From contig JARBJD010000380.1 of the NCBI GenBank assembly GCA_033064195.1, forward strand, positions 1-64,000: a stretch of DNA of 64,000 nt. The letters run 5' to 3'. Within the stretch, counting starts at the first letter, position 1, and each line of letters begins with the position of its first letter. The DNA is from Blattamonas nauphoetae. Its lineage: Eukaryota; Preaxostyla; Oxymonadida. A program made the position numbers and the translations under genes. Shown here in pieces: positions 43,510 to 54,600 of this stretch. The notes under the pieces are model-generated. The model searched no databases. It was not told where the DNA came from and saw only the letters and a list, made by a program, of their open reading frames with translations.

Positions 43510-44335
43510 CTTCAGTGGTTGTGAAGAAGTAACATACGAGAACTTCGGGAGACTTCGAAGTGAATTGAATGTTCAGGAGTGTTTGAATTGGACAACATCC
43601 CGCGTTGGGAACGCAGCCCTGACAGCAGAAGTCGTGGCGACACTGCAGTGGGTCTGTCTGGACGAGGGAAACGCGAGAGGAGTCGTCCACTCAGATCTGG
43701 TGGAAGTCCTCTTCACAAAGGCACATCCCGAAAACACTCCCATCTCCCATCCCACTCTCCACACCGACACCCTCCGCCTCCTCCACTCTCTCCTCCGCTT
43801 CACCTGCTTCTCCACTCGCCCAAACCCAACCTCAACCTCACCTCATTCCAACAAACTCCCCACTGCGTCCTTTGCTTCCCTCCTCCACAATTCGGTCCTC
43901 GCTCCCTCTCTTCCTTATCTTCTCTTCCTCGCTCCCTCGCCCTCCTCTCTTCCCGACTCTCCTCCAAATTCCTATCTCTTCTGTCTCATCCTCCGACTGA
44001 TGGAGTTCGCCACTGCCCACCATCCCACTCTCCTCCTCTTCCAACACTCCCACCTCTCCATCTCCTTCGTCCACATGATCCTCCAAACCCAACATTCTGG
44101 TCTCCTATTCTGGCACATCACAGATTTCGTTGACACTCTCCAAAGATGGAGCATGGAACTCCCCGTGATTGCTCAGCAAGGACGGGAGTGTGTGGCTCTC
44201 CTCGATCAAGAAGGGCTTCTCGATGCGTTGGAGGCCCTTGTGTTTGCAGCGGAAGGTGGGCAACGGAGATATGGTGGGGAAACTGTGAGGACAGCCTCGA
44301 TGAATGCGTTTCGGGAGAGAGGAGGGAATGGCTGA
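43510..44335 (+). pseudogene. 5'-incomplete armadillo-like gene
   Basis: A long plus frame (open from 43436, closing with TGA at 44333-44335) encodes helical sequence such as GNAALTAEVVATLQWVC, DTLRLLHSLLRF, LPYLLFLAPS, FCLILRLMEFA and FWHITDFVDTLQRW, the same general type as its neighbours, and is richer in C than the flanks. No ATG precedes the helical part in frame, and I find no convincing upstream exon, although TTCAG near 43515 could be an acceptor. Its first 75 bp are a copy of antisense exon 1 of the gene to its left. It is probably a truncated gene joined by rearrangement; a real gene with an unseen first exon is the alternative. Confidence 0.4.
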
Positions 44336-44560
44336 TGACCTGTGAATTTAACGTTCATTTTGTGTTTCATGTCATTAGAAGTCTTGAGTGTGTTTGAGGT
44401 CAATCATTCTGTCACTGACGATTTGGTCTGGAGGGAGAAAGTCCATGATGATTCTCAAACTGCGTTCACAAAAGGGAAATGGTGTCTTGCTGATGGGCCA
44501 GCACACAATCACCCCCGATTGGCGATGTGAAGGGACTTGTTTCGATGTGTTGTCTATTTC

Positions 44561-45136
44561 TCATTTTATCGGAAGAGCAAAATGATGCACTTCATAAAAA
44601 TGCAGAAGTGGACACCAATAAACCGTGATGATATTGTGCTGATGGCTGGGCTGACCAGCGCAATGTCCCTGATTGGTTACAACAAAGAGCGAGGACAGAA
44701 ATGATGGAAAGCCAAGATAGGCAAGGTAAATGTCCCACGTGGGTGTGCTGTTCTGAGAGAGTGCCGATAGAATGTGTTGAACGAGATTTGCATGGGATAA
44801 TCTCAGTTTGCTTGACGCTGGAACATCCATTGAGAGCCAATTCAGGAATCGTGTTGTTTCAGCTGCAATCTGGTGCTGGTTCGATGACAACAAAGTATAT
44901 ATCCCATCAACAAATTGCTGACAGGTGTGATCATTTGAGCTACAGAGATATTTGACGAATGTGGCGATGTTGATCGCAGGTTGGTTCGATGGTTTGAAAT
45001 CTTCCAGCAATGAAGAGAGATGTCGCACAAGATCTTCAGTGAGATACACTTCTTTCTTCAGAGCTTCCACCAATTCATAGAAACGGTCTGTTATCACGGG
45101 GTCCGATGATGGAGTTTCTTCCAAGAATTGTACCAT
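44561..45136 (-). CDS. armadillo-like helical protein, partial
   Basis: Frame of 191 codons from ATG 45136. The frame continues upstream to a TTAG acceptor at 45146, so the ATG may be internal. The sequence is helical (RFYELVEALKKEV, LTEDLVRHLSSLLEDF, INIATFVKYLC, CQQFVDGIYTLL, AAETTRFLNWL), resembling the N-terminal part of the armadillo-like genes nearby. The last 35 residues (after FLSSLF) lose that character and look like read-through into non-coding DNA, so the gene is probably cut at its 3' end. Function unknown. Confidence 0.45.
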   Translation of the reverse strand: MVQFLEETPSSDPVITDRFYELVEALKKEVYLTEDLVRHLSSLLEDFKPSNQPAINIATFVKYLCSSNDHTCQQFVDGIYTLLSSNQHQIAAETTRFLNWLSMDVPASSKLRLSHANLVQHILSALSQNSTPTWDIYLAYLGFPSFLSSLFVVTNQGHCAGQPSHQHNIITVYWCPLLHFYEVHHFALPIK

Positions 45137-45341
45137 ATCCCGGACCTAACGGGAAGTTGAGGGGCATCAAGGAAGAGAGATGAAGAAGAGCTGTCGAATG
45201 CAGGAAGAAAATGCATGGGGTAGATGTGATGAGAGAGATAACGATTGAGCGAAATTGAACATTGGGCTTATTCTCGAACCGTGTCCAGAAAATTAATATC
45301 AATGCACAATCGAGATAATGAGGTGGAAAAAGATGAATAAA

Positions 45342-45863
45342 CTAAATTTTAGTGTTTGAATCTCCCAGTGGATGAGTTGAATCGAGAACTACGGAAACTT
45401 GAAGAAATCTGTCTCCACCAATGCCTAATCTTGGTGATAAATTCATCCAGTATATCCATTTGAGAAAATTAAGAGCTTCGAGGACATCGATCCTTGTTGT
45501 TTCGTGTGGAATTCGGACGTTTGAGATGACGAATGAGTTGCGGTGCCAGTCCATCCTGGTTCGGAGGCCAGGAACAGAGATGAATATCTCTGAGCCTCCA
45601 ATCGTTTCCATCTGTCCAATCGAACGGATAGACTCAAGTGAGCACGTTGAAATCGAAGTGATGTGTGCGACAAAATATTCAGAGTTCGTCCCCGGCTCCT
45701 CCAAAATTTCCATCGATTCCACACTCCCAAAGCGCTGACAGAACGAAAGGACTACAGCTTTGTCAATAGATCGTGGAATGTGGAAGATTGTGTACTCGAT
45801 CAATCGCGGCCGAATACCAGTCGACAATCCTGTGGTAATAGAGAAATAGAAAACTGAATCCAT
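45342..45863 (-). CDS. RRM-like RNA-binding protein (tentative)
   Basis: 173-residue frame from ATG 45863. Residues about 23-85 read like an RRM: TIFHIPRSIDKAVVLSFCQRFGSVESMEIL fits beta1-alpha1-beta2 with a degenerate RNP2, then EYFVAHI in the RNP1 position without its aromatic pair. A second similar unit (FVISNVRIPHETTRIDVLEALNFL) follows. Both lack the usual RNP1 aromatics, so RNA binding is uncertain. A GTGAAT...CCACAG stretch across the start could be an intron, in which case the gene begins about 40 bp further upstream at MSSNSEM; the phases do not fit cleanly. It lies just left of the Polinton. Confidence 0.4.
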   Translation of the reverse strand: MDSVFYFSITTGLSTGIRPRLIEYTIFHIPRSIDKAVVLSFCQRFGSVESMEILEEPGTNSEYFVAHITSISTCSLESIRSIGQMETIGGSEIFISVPGLRTRMDWHRNSFVISNVRIPHETTRIDVLEALNFLKWIYWMNLSPRLGIGGDRFLQVSVVLDSTHPLGDSNTKI

Positions 45864-46157
45864 TCACCATTTCAGAATTTGAGGACATCGATGCAAAAGA
45901 TTGAAACGGTGGCGATGTCAGTAGTGGTAGAAGCGATTTGAGAACCAATCTGAAATTGGCTTTGAAATCAAAACTAAAAGTCAACGCCGATTGACCAATT
46001 TTGTATCTTGAATTAAAAGGAATTTATGACATTTCGATGACCTCAAAAAAGTGCCCTAAATTTGAAAATTATCGCCAAAAAATGACCTCTTGAAAAGTGT
46101 CCTTTTTGAAGCTTTTTTTGAGTACTTTCCAAAAACAAATTCGATTTCTTTTTTTAT

Positions 46158-46179
46158 TCAATTTTTTAATTTGGATAAA
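46158..46179 (+). promoter_or_regulatory. Polinton promoter-like T-rich motif
   Basis: A T-run followed by TTTAATTTGGATAAA directly abuts the ATG at 46180. The same arrangement precedes other genes of this element. Confidence 0.55.
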
Positions 46180-46773
46180 ATGAGTTGCGTATTAACACCA
46201 AATCAACTACAGGAAATTTTGGACAAAGAAAATTTGAAGATGAAAGTTCCACCAACTCTCAATCGACAAGGAACAACATATCTCACATCGAGTACTTTCG
46301 AATATTATCACGAAGATAAACCAGATGACATTTATCGAGTGTACTTACCGCGTTTTGTCAAAGGATCTAGACCACACACGAATCGTCAGAGATACATTCA
46401 AGTATCCAATTGTTGTACGAAAGAAAAGTTTCTCGAATCATTGAAAAACGAAAATTGTGAACTCGTTTCAGAATACACTCATGCTGGTACCGGAGTCACA
46501 TATCGATACGAAGGAATTGAATGGAAAGTGATCCCATCAAAATGGATGAAAGGATTCAGAACTCACAAAAACAAACGAAAAACATACACACAATCGTTTG
46601 TTGAAAATGAATTGAAAAAAGAGAATTGTGAACTCATTGGAACATACACAAAGGTACTTGAGCCATTCAAATATCGCGATTTACGAACAAAGAATGAGTA
46701 TTACGTTCGACTAGACAATTGGTTGTATTTTGGAGACCGTCCTCACTTGAGAAAGTACCATGATAGGTCATGA
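46180..46773 (+). CDS. Polinton-associated repeat-domain protein A
   Basis: Open frame of 197 codons from the ATG at 46180, placed right after the T-rich promoter-like motif. It is built of repeats of about 50-60 residues with the pattern CELVSEYTHAGTGVTYRYEG, then IEWKVIPSKW, a Gly-Arg/His-rich turn (FRTHKNKR) and YTQSFVENELKKENCEL. The Trp/Tyr-rich strands with basic turns recall small DNA-binding repeats of large DNA viruses and phages, but I cannot name the family. A shorter homologue lies at 48480-48869. Unrecognised beyond that. Confidence 0.55.
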   Translation: MSCVLTPNQLQEILDKENLKMKVPPTLNRQGTTYLTSSTFEYYHEDKPDDIYRVYLPRFVKGSRPHTNRQRYIQVSNCCTKEKFLESLKNENCELVSEYTHAGTGVTYRYEGIEWKVIPSKWMKGFRTHKNKRKTYTQSFVENELKKENCELIGTYTKVLEPFKYRDLRTKNEYYVRLDNWLYFGDRPHLRKYHDRS

Positions 46774-48479
46774 AAATACTGAAAATCTATTTTTTACCAC
46801 AAATCAATGAAATCCAATGTGAGAACCATTTCGAAAAATTCTGAAAAAAATTCTAAAATCTCGGGGACACTGTCGGTCCTCGATCAAGACAATACTGATG
46901 AAAATCGGTTGAGAATTCGTTGAACTGCGTGCCGAACTTAGGTCAAAAAAGTGACGAAAAAGTCGATGTTCGGATTTCGCCACTATGAACACCTTTATGT
47001 CTCAAATTGTGTTCAAACACGTTCTAAAATTACGAAATTGATGTTGATAGGTGAAATTTTAGGAAAAAAGCACTTTTGAAAAAAAAGTTTGATCCGACCC
47101 CACAACATATTTTGAAAATGACAAAATTTTTAAGGAGGAGAAAGTGACGTCTCGCTCTTCTCCTACACGTCACTTTTCGCCCTCTGATGGTCTCAAAACG
47201 TGTCAAATCGGTAGTGGACAGGTATTCGCGTCATTCGGTTCTGACGATCCTCGACACACGATCGTTTTCACAATTTTTTGTCAATTTTCATTTCTCATTG
47301 ATTTCACGTCAACCACTTCACAATTGCACTCAAGCGACGCTTTTTTGAGAATTCTGGTTTTACACCACCTATAGTTCTCTCTGGAGGGTCGGTTTTTCGA
47401 TCACACTTGTGACGACACATTTGCACCAACATTTTGACACTATGGATTTTTTGATCCGATTTTCACTGCAAATCCTTCTTTCTCATGGTATGAGTGAGGT
47501 GTGCTCAAATTTTGAGGAGATTGTGTCGGATAGTTCTCCCATAAAGTCACTTTTTCATGTTTTCACCTCACAACTTTTGACCGTTTTTGTCACTTCAAAA
47601 CCGACTGTAGTCCCTTTCATTTCATCACTTTCTCTCCCCATTTCACATTTGATCTGTTCACCATTCCTCTTCATTTTGCTCAATTCACTTCCATTTTGTG
47701 GGCCGTTCTCACTTCACTAGCACATCATTTTAGTCAACTTTTCATCAACTTTTTCACAAAAACAGAGTAAAAGAAAGCGAAACAAGCATGAACAAAACGG
47801 GCAAGTATGAAACTGAGAGGGAAATTGACGAACGTGAAAATGACGTGAAATGTGACACCAATAGTGAAAATTAGGTCTGTGTTCAGGTTTTTCTCTCTTA
47901 AAAACAACAAAAATGATTCAAAAATGTTCGTGAAATGTTGGATTTTCCGGAAAAATACCGAGATGTGACGTGAGCCGTTGAATGGCGGATCTCTGCAAAA
48001 GTTCGGAAAACTCAGTAAACGAGAATTAGTGTGTTGAATTTGAAAACAAGATTAAGAGAAAGAAACATGAATGAAGTGGTTAAAAACAGTAAACAACGAG
48101 AAAATGAAGACAGAAGTGAGGTCAAAAATGAAACAATAATGAGCAAAGATTAGGTGACAATTCGATCAAAACTAGAGAAAACAAAGCTGAAATAAGGAGA
48201 AAATGAGAGTGACATACTCCTTTTTACATAAAAGTTCCGAGATCCACGACCGATCCTGAAACTCCGCATAACTCTGCAAAAGTTCGGAAAAACTAAAAAA
48301 CGGATCATACCACGATGATCCTACAGTTCCGGAGAATCCAAAACGCGAAGAATCAGAACGAAACAAACACTTTCGAGAAATGAGTGATCGAACCCATTGA
48401 TCCTCGCTTCTGATGAAAAATCCAAAACTGAGAAAACAACGAATGAAAATCTTATTCTGAATTTTTTAATTTGTATTAA
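46774..48479. other. 1.7-kb AT-rich stretch inside the Polinton
   Basis: No protein-like frame. The stretch contains a 10-bp inverted repeat AAAGTGACGT / ACGTCACTTT at 47141-47150 and 47167-47176 and many short A/T runs. It could be non-coding element DNA or an unrecognised insertion. Confidence 0.4.
48458..48479 (+). promoter_or_regulatory. Polinton promoter-like T-rich motif
   Basis: ATTTTTTAATTTGTATTAA directly before the ATG at 48480, closely matching the motif before 46180. Confidence 0.55.
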
Positions 48480-48869
48480 ATGAATCCAACTGCGATGTAC
48501 AAGGAAAGACGTCGAGTATGTTCAGAACAAGCATTAATTGAATCAATGAGAGAAGAGAACTGTTCACTAGTCTCTGAGTATGTCAGAAATAATGTGCCAG
48601 TGACGTATGTTCATGAGGGAGTTGAATGGAGGATAAAACCAAAGTTGTGGAATCAGGGAAACAGACCTCACTTAGCAAAACGTCGACACTACACTCAATC
48701 ATTCGTCGAAAATGAACTGAAGAAATACAATTGTGAGCTCGTCGGTGAGTACACGAAAGTTCTGGTTCCATTCACATATCGAGAGATTGGCGGAAGTGAA
48801 GTGTTCAGAATTAGACTTGATGCATGGCTGACTGCTAAGAAAAAGCCCCATCTGAGAAAACAGAAATAA
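48480..48869 (+). CDS. Polinton-associated repeat-domain protein B
   Basis: Open frame of 129 codons with ATG at 48480. It shares with protein A the elements LVSEYVRNNVPVTYVHEGVEW, WNQGNRPH, HYTQSFVENELKK, NCELVGEYTKVL and a final RPH/KPHLRK turn, so the two are paralogues, B having about two repeats. The strong conservation of the YTQSFVENELKK linker marks it as the diagnostic piece. It lies 43 bp upstream of the polymerase gene on the same strand. Function unknown; nucleic-acid binding is a guess from the basic turns. Confidence 0.55.
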   Translation: MNPTAMYKERRRVCSEQALIESMREENCSLVSEYVRNNVPVTYVHEGVEWRIKPKLWNQGNRPHLAKRRHYTQSFVENELKKYNCELVGEYTKVLVPFTYREIGGSEVFRIRLDAWLTAKKKPHLRKQK

Positions 48870-48912
48870 ACACTCAACTTTTTTTATTTTCGGATATTTT
48901 ATTTTGTAGTAA

Positions 48913-49740
48913 ATGACACTGCTAAAACCAATCAAAAATAGAATTCAAGAAATTCGAGATCTCTTTCCGAATACACAATTTCACTTTATTGATGGTCGAA
49001 CATACAATCCTGACAGTAAAAACTATCAACATCATCGTTCATTTCTTCTGAATATGCTTCAACACACAGATCTCGAGTTTCCACATCCAATAAAGAATCT
49101 CGATCTCAATCTCATTCCAGATTTTATTGAACAAGTGAAACTTCGACAACAGATGGCGTCAGAAGATCGACTCGCTCACCGAATGATTGTTGAAAACATG
49201 AGAGCAAATCCAAGAGTGAACAAAGATGAACTGAAAAAGCAAGTGTTCAGAATGACATGGAAACTGAAATCAATTGAAGAGAAACTGATGGATCATTGGA
49301 TGAAGAATCTGTTAATCATTCAAAAGAAAAATGAACAGATGGAAAAGAGAGAAGTGCAGACATTCGATGGATTTGAAGAATGTATACTACTTGCTGAACC
49401 ACGTGACAAAGCAGCATTCAATGAATGTCTCATGAATGCACGGAGAAAGTTCAAAAAGAATGAGGTCGAGAAGGTTGAAGATAATGGAAAACCATATCAG
49501 TTGTACTTCCACAATCATCTGAAAAATGTTGAAGAAATCACAACATTCATCAAAGCAGTGTTCGACAAAGAGAAGGATCATCCATTCAAGATTAGTATTG
49601 ACTTCGGAAAGATCATCGAGAGAAAAGACAAAGATGAGACAACATACAAAGACTTCAGACCAGAATTGGAGAACACATCAAAGAGCTTTCCAACAGTGAT
49701 AAGAAGTGCTGGAGACATCAATGAGTATTCAAAATATGAG
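48913..49740 (+). CDS. Polinton protein-primed DNA polymerase, N-terminal part
   Basis: An open frame from ATG 48913, preceded by a T-rich TATTTTATTTTGTAGTAA motif. It is mostly helical and basic, with FPNTQFHFIDGRTYNP near the start, long charged helices, then LKNVEEITTFIKAVFDKE and FKISIDFGKIIERK, the pattern seen ahead of the exonuclease domain in Polinton-type polymerases. Sequence of this kind stops at the left end of the inserted block and the remaining polymerase lies on the other side of it. Treated as part of a fossil gene. Confidence 0.7.
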
Positions 49741-49857
49741 GCCGTTTTTTCGAGACTCGACCTCCCTTTTTTATTCGCTTATTCGACGTCTTATATTTTA
49801 TCATTTCACCCCTACCTGGGCAAATCTCTAGAAAAGCGAATTCAGAGATCAGACTAG

Positions 49858-50570
49858 ATCGAACCCACAATCCACATGAAAAAATGCTCCGAATTGATGG
49901 AGCCACGAATTTGATTTCTCATTCTCTGTTTTGGGGGTTCACCTATGTATTGTTCTCTTCGGTTGACTCAATTTTACAGATTGTTCCCTCATTCAGTAAA
50001 ACATCACGACTCATCGATTGCGTTCGCCATCGGAAGTTGAAAGTGAAGAATCACCATGCCCTCACATCCCACTGGCTTAAATGGTGTGCATCTTCGACTC
50101 TTTTTCATTTTACACTGCTTTCTTCTCCTCATTCAGCATCTTTTTTGTCCGCTATGATCCTCTCTCAACCCTCACGTCAATCGAACACAAACCTCGAATT
50201 GACTGACCTATTCCCTCAGAAACATCCAGCTTGAACATTGGATGACCAGAAACAACTAAAACGACAAATATTACTCGTCCAACAGAAAATGATGATGAAT
50301 ATTGTAGTATGTCCGGCCTGTGATTATTCATGAGTTCTTTTCGTTCATTCATCGACTATATCATGTATAACCTCCCAATGTCATCCAAACATCATTGTTT
50401 TTTCGTTCTCGTTGTCTCTCTTCTCTTGATTGTCTTCCTCCTATCATTAAAGTCTGATCAAACATTTCTATTCAACGAACATCATTCATGTTCTCTAATG
50501 AGGCATCAATGCAGACATGATAGTTGATTTGTGGCTATTTCGTCTATTCCTGTGCTAAATCGGACGTAAT
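49858..50570. other. left spacer of the inserted block
   Basis: About 700 bp with intron-like words (GTGTGC...CATTCAG at 50092-50145) but no recognisable exon of the kinase that follows. The kinase glycine loop should lie here and was not found. Confidence 0.4.
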
Positions 50571-53066
50571 TTGAACAATCGACCTCCCGGGCCTCCCCCA
50601 GCCATCAACATTCGTACACCGACATTAGCTGTCAAGATTCTTGCTTTGGATTCTCTTCGCTCGTCGTCGATGGAAGGATACGCTCGAACGGAAGGAGCGA
50701 CTCTCCATTACATCCGGCACGGTCTCCCATATCACCCGAATATCATCCAAACATATGAAGTCGTCGAAGATAATGAAGCACTCTATATTGTCATGGAATT
50801 CCTATCTGGAGGCGAACTCTTACAGAGGATCTTGAAATGCAAGGATTTCTCCCAAGACGATGCTGTTTTTGATCTCGCCAAATTTGCCCTCGCAATTATA
50901 GCCCTGCACAATCTCGGGACCGTTCATCGAGATCTAAAACCCGAAAACCTGATGCTGGGAGAGGATGGCTACCTCAGAGTGATCGATAATGGTGTTGCCC
51001 GACGTGTGTACATCCCAAATGTGATGCACGAGAAGCTAACGAGGCATCATGAACATATCCAGAAATTGCAGGACGAAGGCAACGAAATCGGGCAAAACTC
51101 GTTCTCCTTCCAGTTTGGCGGTGCATCCACTTCAGATTCACCCGACAGCGACGAATTCCCCATTCTTGCTCCTGAACACCTCCCAAATCCCTCAGTTCTT
51201 CCACTACTCCACCCCGACCCCTCTCAGCCACTCACAACCAACAACTTCTTTTCAACCCTCTCCCACCAACCCAACATGCTCTCCACATTCTGCGGCACTG
51301 TCGAATACGTTGCCCCCGAAGTCGTCCGCGGCGATTCGTACTCTTTTTCGGTGGATTGGTGGGCGTTTGGCTGCTTAGCTTAAGAACTCTTCCTCGGAGT
51401 GTCGCCATTCGTGGGCCAGGGCATCCAGCAGACTTACGAAAAGATTGTAGGTGGAACACTTTATTGGCCATACGGATTTCCCGAAGATGCGAAAGATTTG
51501 ATCAAAAAACTGCTCATTCTGAACCCAGCGAAGCGATTGGGGATCGGAGTGACGACAGAAATCGGGCCGGACGGGAAGCCTGTTCAGCGATTGTATTCTC
51601 GTGGGCAGGACGTGATCTCTCACCCATTCTTCAACAGAGTCGACTTCTCCACTCTCAAACAGCAGCCTCCCCCATCACAGGTGTCGAGAACCCAAAATTC
51701 GATGAAAGTGGAATTCAGAGCTTGTTTTCAGCGAAAGAATACGAAGCAGAGAGAGAACGCCCGAGGAAGCTGATGGTCGCACGATATATCGAGCCTGTCG
51801 AGCTCACCAAGCAGCGAGATCAGGAAACGAGGACGAAGACACTGCGGGAGTTGAATTCCGACCTCACCCAACTTCCGGATCGCGTTCGGCCGGTGTATTC
51901 GCTTGTGTATTCGACCATATTTGAGAGAACGAGACAGACCAAGTTCCTCACGAAACTGGGGGAGAAGGTGAAGAGAGGAATCGAGATCGAGACTTTGACT
52001 CGCGCAAATCCAGATGTTGGGGAGAAGCCGGCTGGAGCCGAATTGGACACCGATCTGGACAAAGTCTTGAAAGCGGTCCTTCCCCCACAGATGCAGGATT
52101 TCACTGTCACCCATCCACTCTGGTCTTCTGCCCCAACATCTGAGATTCTCCTGCCCTCTCCATCGCCGAGAGAACCAACATTCTCGCTCATGTCCACACG
52201 TTCAGGAAACTCACTTGGCGACACCAACTTCTTCTCCACTTTCAGCAACTCACCCGACTTCACTGTGAACCCGTCCACAAACACCATTCTTGTCAATGGA
52301 TCTTCGACAGTGTGTCAGAACACACTCGGAATGCTCACATTCACATTCACACCCAACTTCACCCTCAAAACACACACCAATTGGATGCAACTTGTCTCGC
52401 TCAGCCGCATCCACAAACACGACTACCGAATCAAAATCATCAAACACAAAGAATGGCTGAAGGGAGAGCGAGAACTGCGAGGGAAAGTGACAGGCTACTC
52501 GCAATACGGCTCGTCTGTCTCCTCCACCAACCCAATCAAGAAGCCCACAGACGTGTTCCGCTCTGTTCAGTCCAACACTGTCGTGTTTGCTGCGAAAGAC
52601 AACAAGACGCTCTCACATCGATCGCCGTTCCAAACAGGAACTCAGTTTGGAGGATCGAAGAAGAACACATCAATACGCCACGATGAGCAGGGCAGAAACT
52701 GGAACCCGAAGCGAGCCAACGGGAAAGGCGAAGAGCACAGCGGGGATCCAAGATGTGATGGAGTTGTTCTCTCCTCCGCAGACCAGCCCGGAGATGTCGT
52801 CAAATACGTCAGATGACACTGCTGAGGATTCGCTCGCCGAACTCACATTTAAAAGCAAGAACAGATCATCGCGCGTGTTCGATTCGAGACACAGAGGCCC
52901 TGTCGACAAATCATCGCCTCTTCCCATCTCCACAACACTCACTTGCAAGACTCAACCTCGACGAGCAAGTGTGAATCTGAAGGATTCACTCGTCATCCCG
53001 ACACACTCACCGCAGCTCTCTCCGCTGACAAGACGCGTCATCAAGCAGGCTCAGATCGTGCAATGA
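50571..53066 (+). pseudogene. AGC/PDK1-like protein kinase pseudogene
   Basis: Kinase motifs in order: LAVKIL (beta-3 lysine), FLSGGELLQRIL, VHRDLKPENLML, IDNGVARRV where DFG is expected, STFCGTVEYVAPEVV (T-loop and APE), VDWWAFGCLA, VSPFVGQG, then KRLG and HPFFNRVDF. The T-loop FCGTxEYxAPE is typical of AGC kinases, and the order resembles PDK1. The domain is split by an in-frame TAA just after FGCLA (near 51381). The frame changes near 51680 in a C-run and again near 52640, and a TGA ends it at 53066. The glycine loop is absent. DNG in place of DFG would weaken magnesium binding. Downstream sequence is a basic, Ser/Thr-rich tail. It lies wholly inside the inserted block. Confidence 0.65.
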
Positions 53067-53174
53067 CACCACACTCACTCTCACCTCACTCAACTCCCTC
53101 CCACTTCGCACATTCCTCTTCTCCAACCCGAATGCCAAAGCCAAGCCCCAACCCTCTCCGCAATCAACGATGGT

Positions 53175-54600
53175 GTGGAACAGCAACCCCCTGCTGAACA
53201 AGACTGGGAAGACCGTTCAGATCAGACACAAGAAGAGTCCATCAGTCATCCACATCGTGTCTGTCGTGGACGACCAGCAAGACCCGACCCATCGATTGGA
53301 CGTCACTCCAGACTCCTCACTCCCACAACCGCGCACTCGCAGCGAAGCAGAAGAAGAAGAAGAAGAAGAAGAAGAAGAAGAAGAAGAAGAAGAAGAAGAA
53401 GAAGAAGAAGAAGAAGAAGAAGAAGAAGAAGAAGGGAGGAGCAGAGACAGAGAGAAGAGGAAGAACATCGGAAAGCAGAAGAGAAGCGCATCGAGGAAGA
53501 GAAACGGAAGGAAGAAGAAAGAAAAGCAGCCGAAGTGCCCCAATCGTCAAACACCCCAACACTCGAAACCGACCCAGAGTTCACAACTCCTCCGCAGGCC
53601 GAACGGAATGCTGGGTCTCGCAGACAATACGACTCCAAGCGTCGAGACAAACACGCACGGCACTCGCTCAACGACGTCCTATTCACTCCGCCCACTCCAC
53701 AGAACTCCCAACTCGACGATTCGGTCGAGACGATCGAATCAATCGATGCTGTCGTTCTGGAATCAGAATCACCGATGCACACGTTCGGAGAAGCTGAAGA
53801 TCCAAGCGAAGCTGATCGGATGGAAGAGAAGTGTCAGGAAACAGGATACACGGGCCAATCGCTCGTCACCCTCCCAACACTCCCCCCTGCGCCGCTCATC
53901 CGCCTCTTCACGCAATCTCTCCCGTTCCTCTTCTCGCTGTCTGCCACGCAGAGCAAGACTCTCTCGTCGTCTGCGGCAAGCCAAATGGGCATGAGCTTCT
54001 CGCATCCCATCCTACACACTCGCTGGAGATCTGACGGCTGCAGTCTCGCTGTCGGATGCAAATTTCAAATTACAGTCTCGTTTGTACGACCGACACTCGA
54101 GAGACGACGAGTGGAAATCTCGCACAAAAGAGAAGAGCACGAACGCAGACTCGACATCCAAAAACGGAAACAGCAGCTTCTCCTCTTCGATCTACGGAAC
54201 CACATCGGAATGCTGGACCTCTCTGTCTCTCCATCGACACCCGCCTTCACCCAGATCGCCCATCACAAGCTTCCTGTCACAGCTGAGTCCATCCACCCGT
54301 CTGGTTCGTAATTCGCTTCTGCTTCGTACGACCGAACAGTCGCCCTGTGGAACACCGACCTCAAGAAGTGCATTACGTCGTCGTCCTCCTTCCAGTCTCG
54401 TGCGATGTCTGTTCTACAGCGAGCGAACTCGCCTTCCCAAAATGTATTTGGGTCGAACTCGCAGCTGGCGAGCTATTCGCATCTGTCGTACATTTCGGGT
54501 CTTCACTGGCAGCCTGTTGGGACAGCCTCGATCATCGCGTCAAGTGGAGGAGACGTCAGAGTGTCTTTGTGGGATGTTGGGTCGTTGTCAGGCGGTGAAA
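53175..54600 (+). pseudogene. coiled-coil / WD40-like segment, broken
   Basis: The same frame as the end of the kinase sequence continues past the TGA at 53066. It passes through the trinucleotide tract (read as poly-Arg in this frame), a Glu/Arg/Lys coil (HRKAEEKRIEEEKRKEEERKAAE), a Ser/Pro-rich part and helices (ERRRVEISHKREEHERRLDIQKRKQ). It then reaches a WD40-like blade, IHPSGS, interrupted by TAA near 54309, then FASASYDRTVALWN. A later blade reads SIIASSGGDVRVSLWDV. Whether this is the tail of the kinase gene or a second gene is unclear. It has at least one stop and one later frame change. Confidence 0.45.
53350..53433. repeat. (GAA)28 microsatellite
   Basis: Twenty-eight uninterrupted GAA units, 84 bp, open in all three plus frames (poly-Glu, poly-Arg or poly-Lys). 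Confidence 0.97.

Noticed and set aside
45763-45984. 73-codon minus frame as an upstream exon of the RRM-like gene
   Set aside because: The GTGAAT...CCACAG pair does not keep phase with the RRM frame, and the RRM frame has its own ATG.
48371-48410. tRNA B-box-like words (GATCGAACCC) near 48390 and 49858
   Set aside because: No matching A-box or cloverleaf arms at tRNA spacing on either strand.
51381-54311. TAA recoded as glutamine or tyrosine, because two TAA codons interrupt otherwise conserved kinase and WD40 motifs
   Set aside because: Fibrillarin, DYRK and AIG1 genes end at TAA where their families end, and the broken genes also contain frame changes, so decay with the standard code is simpler.
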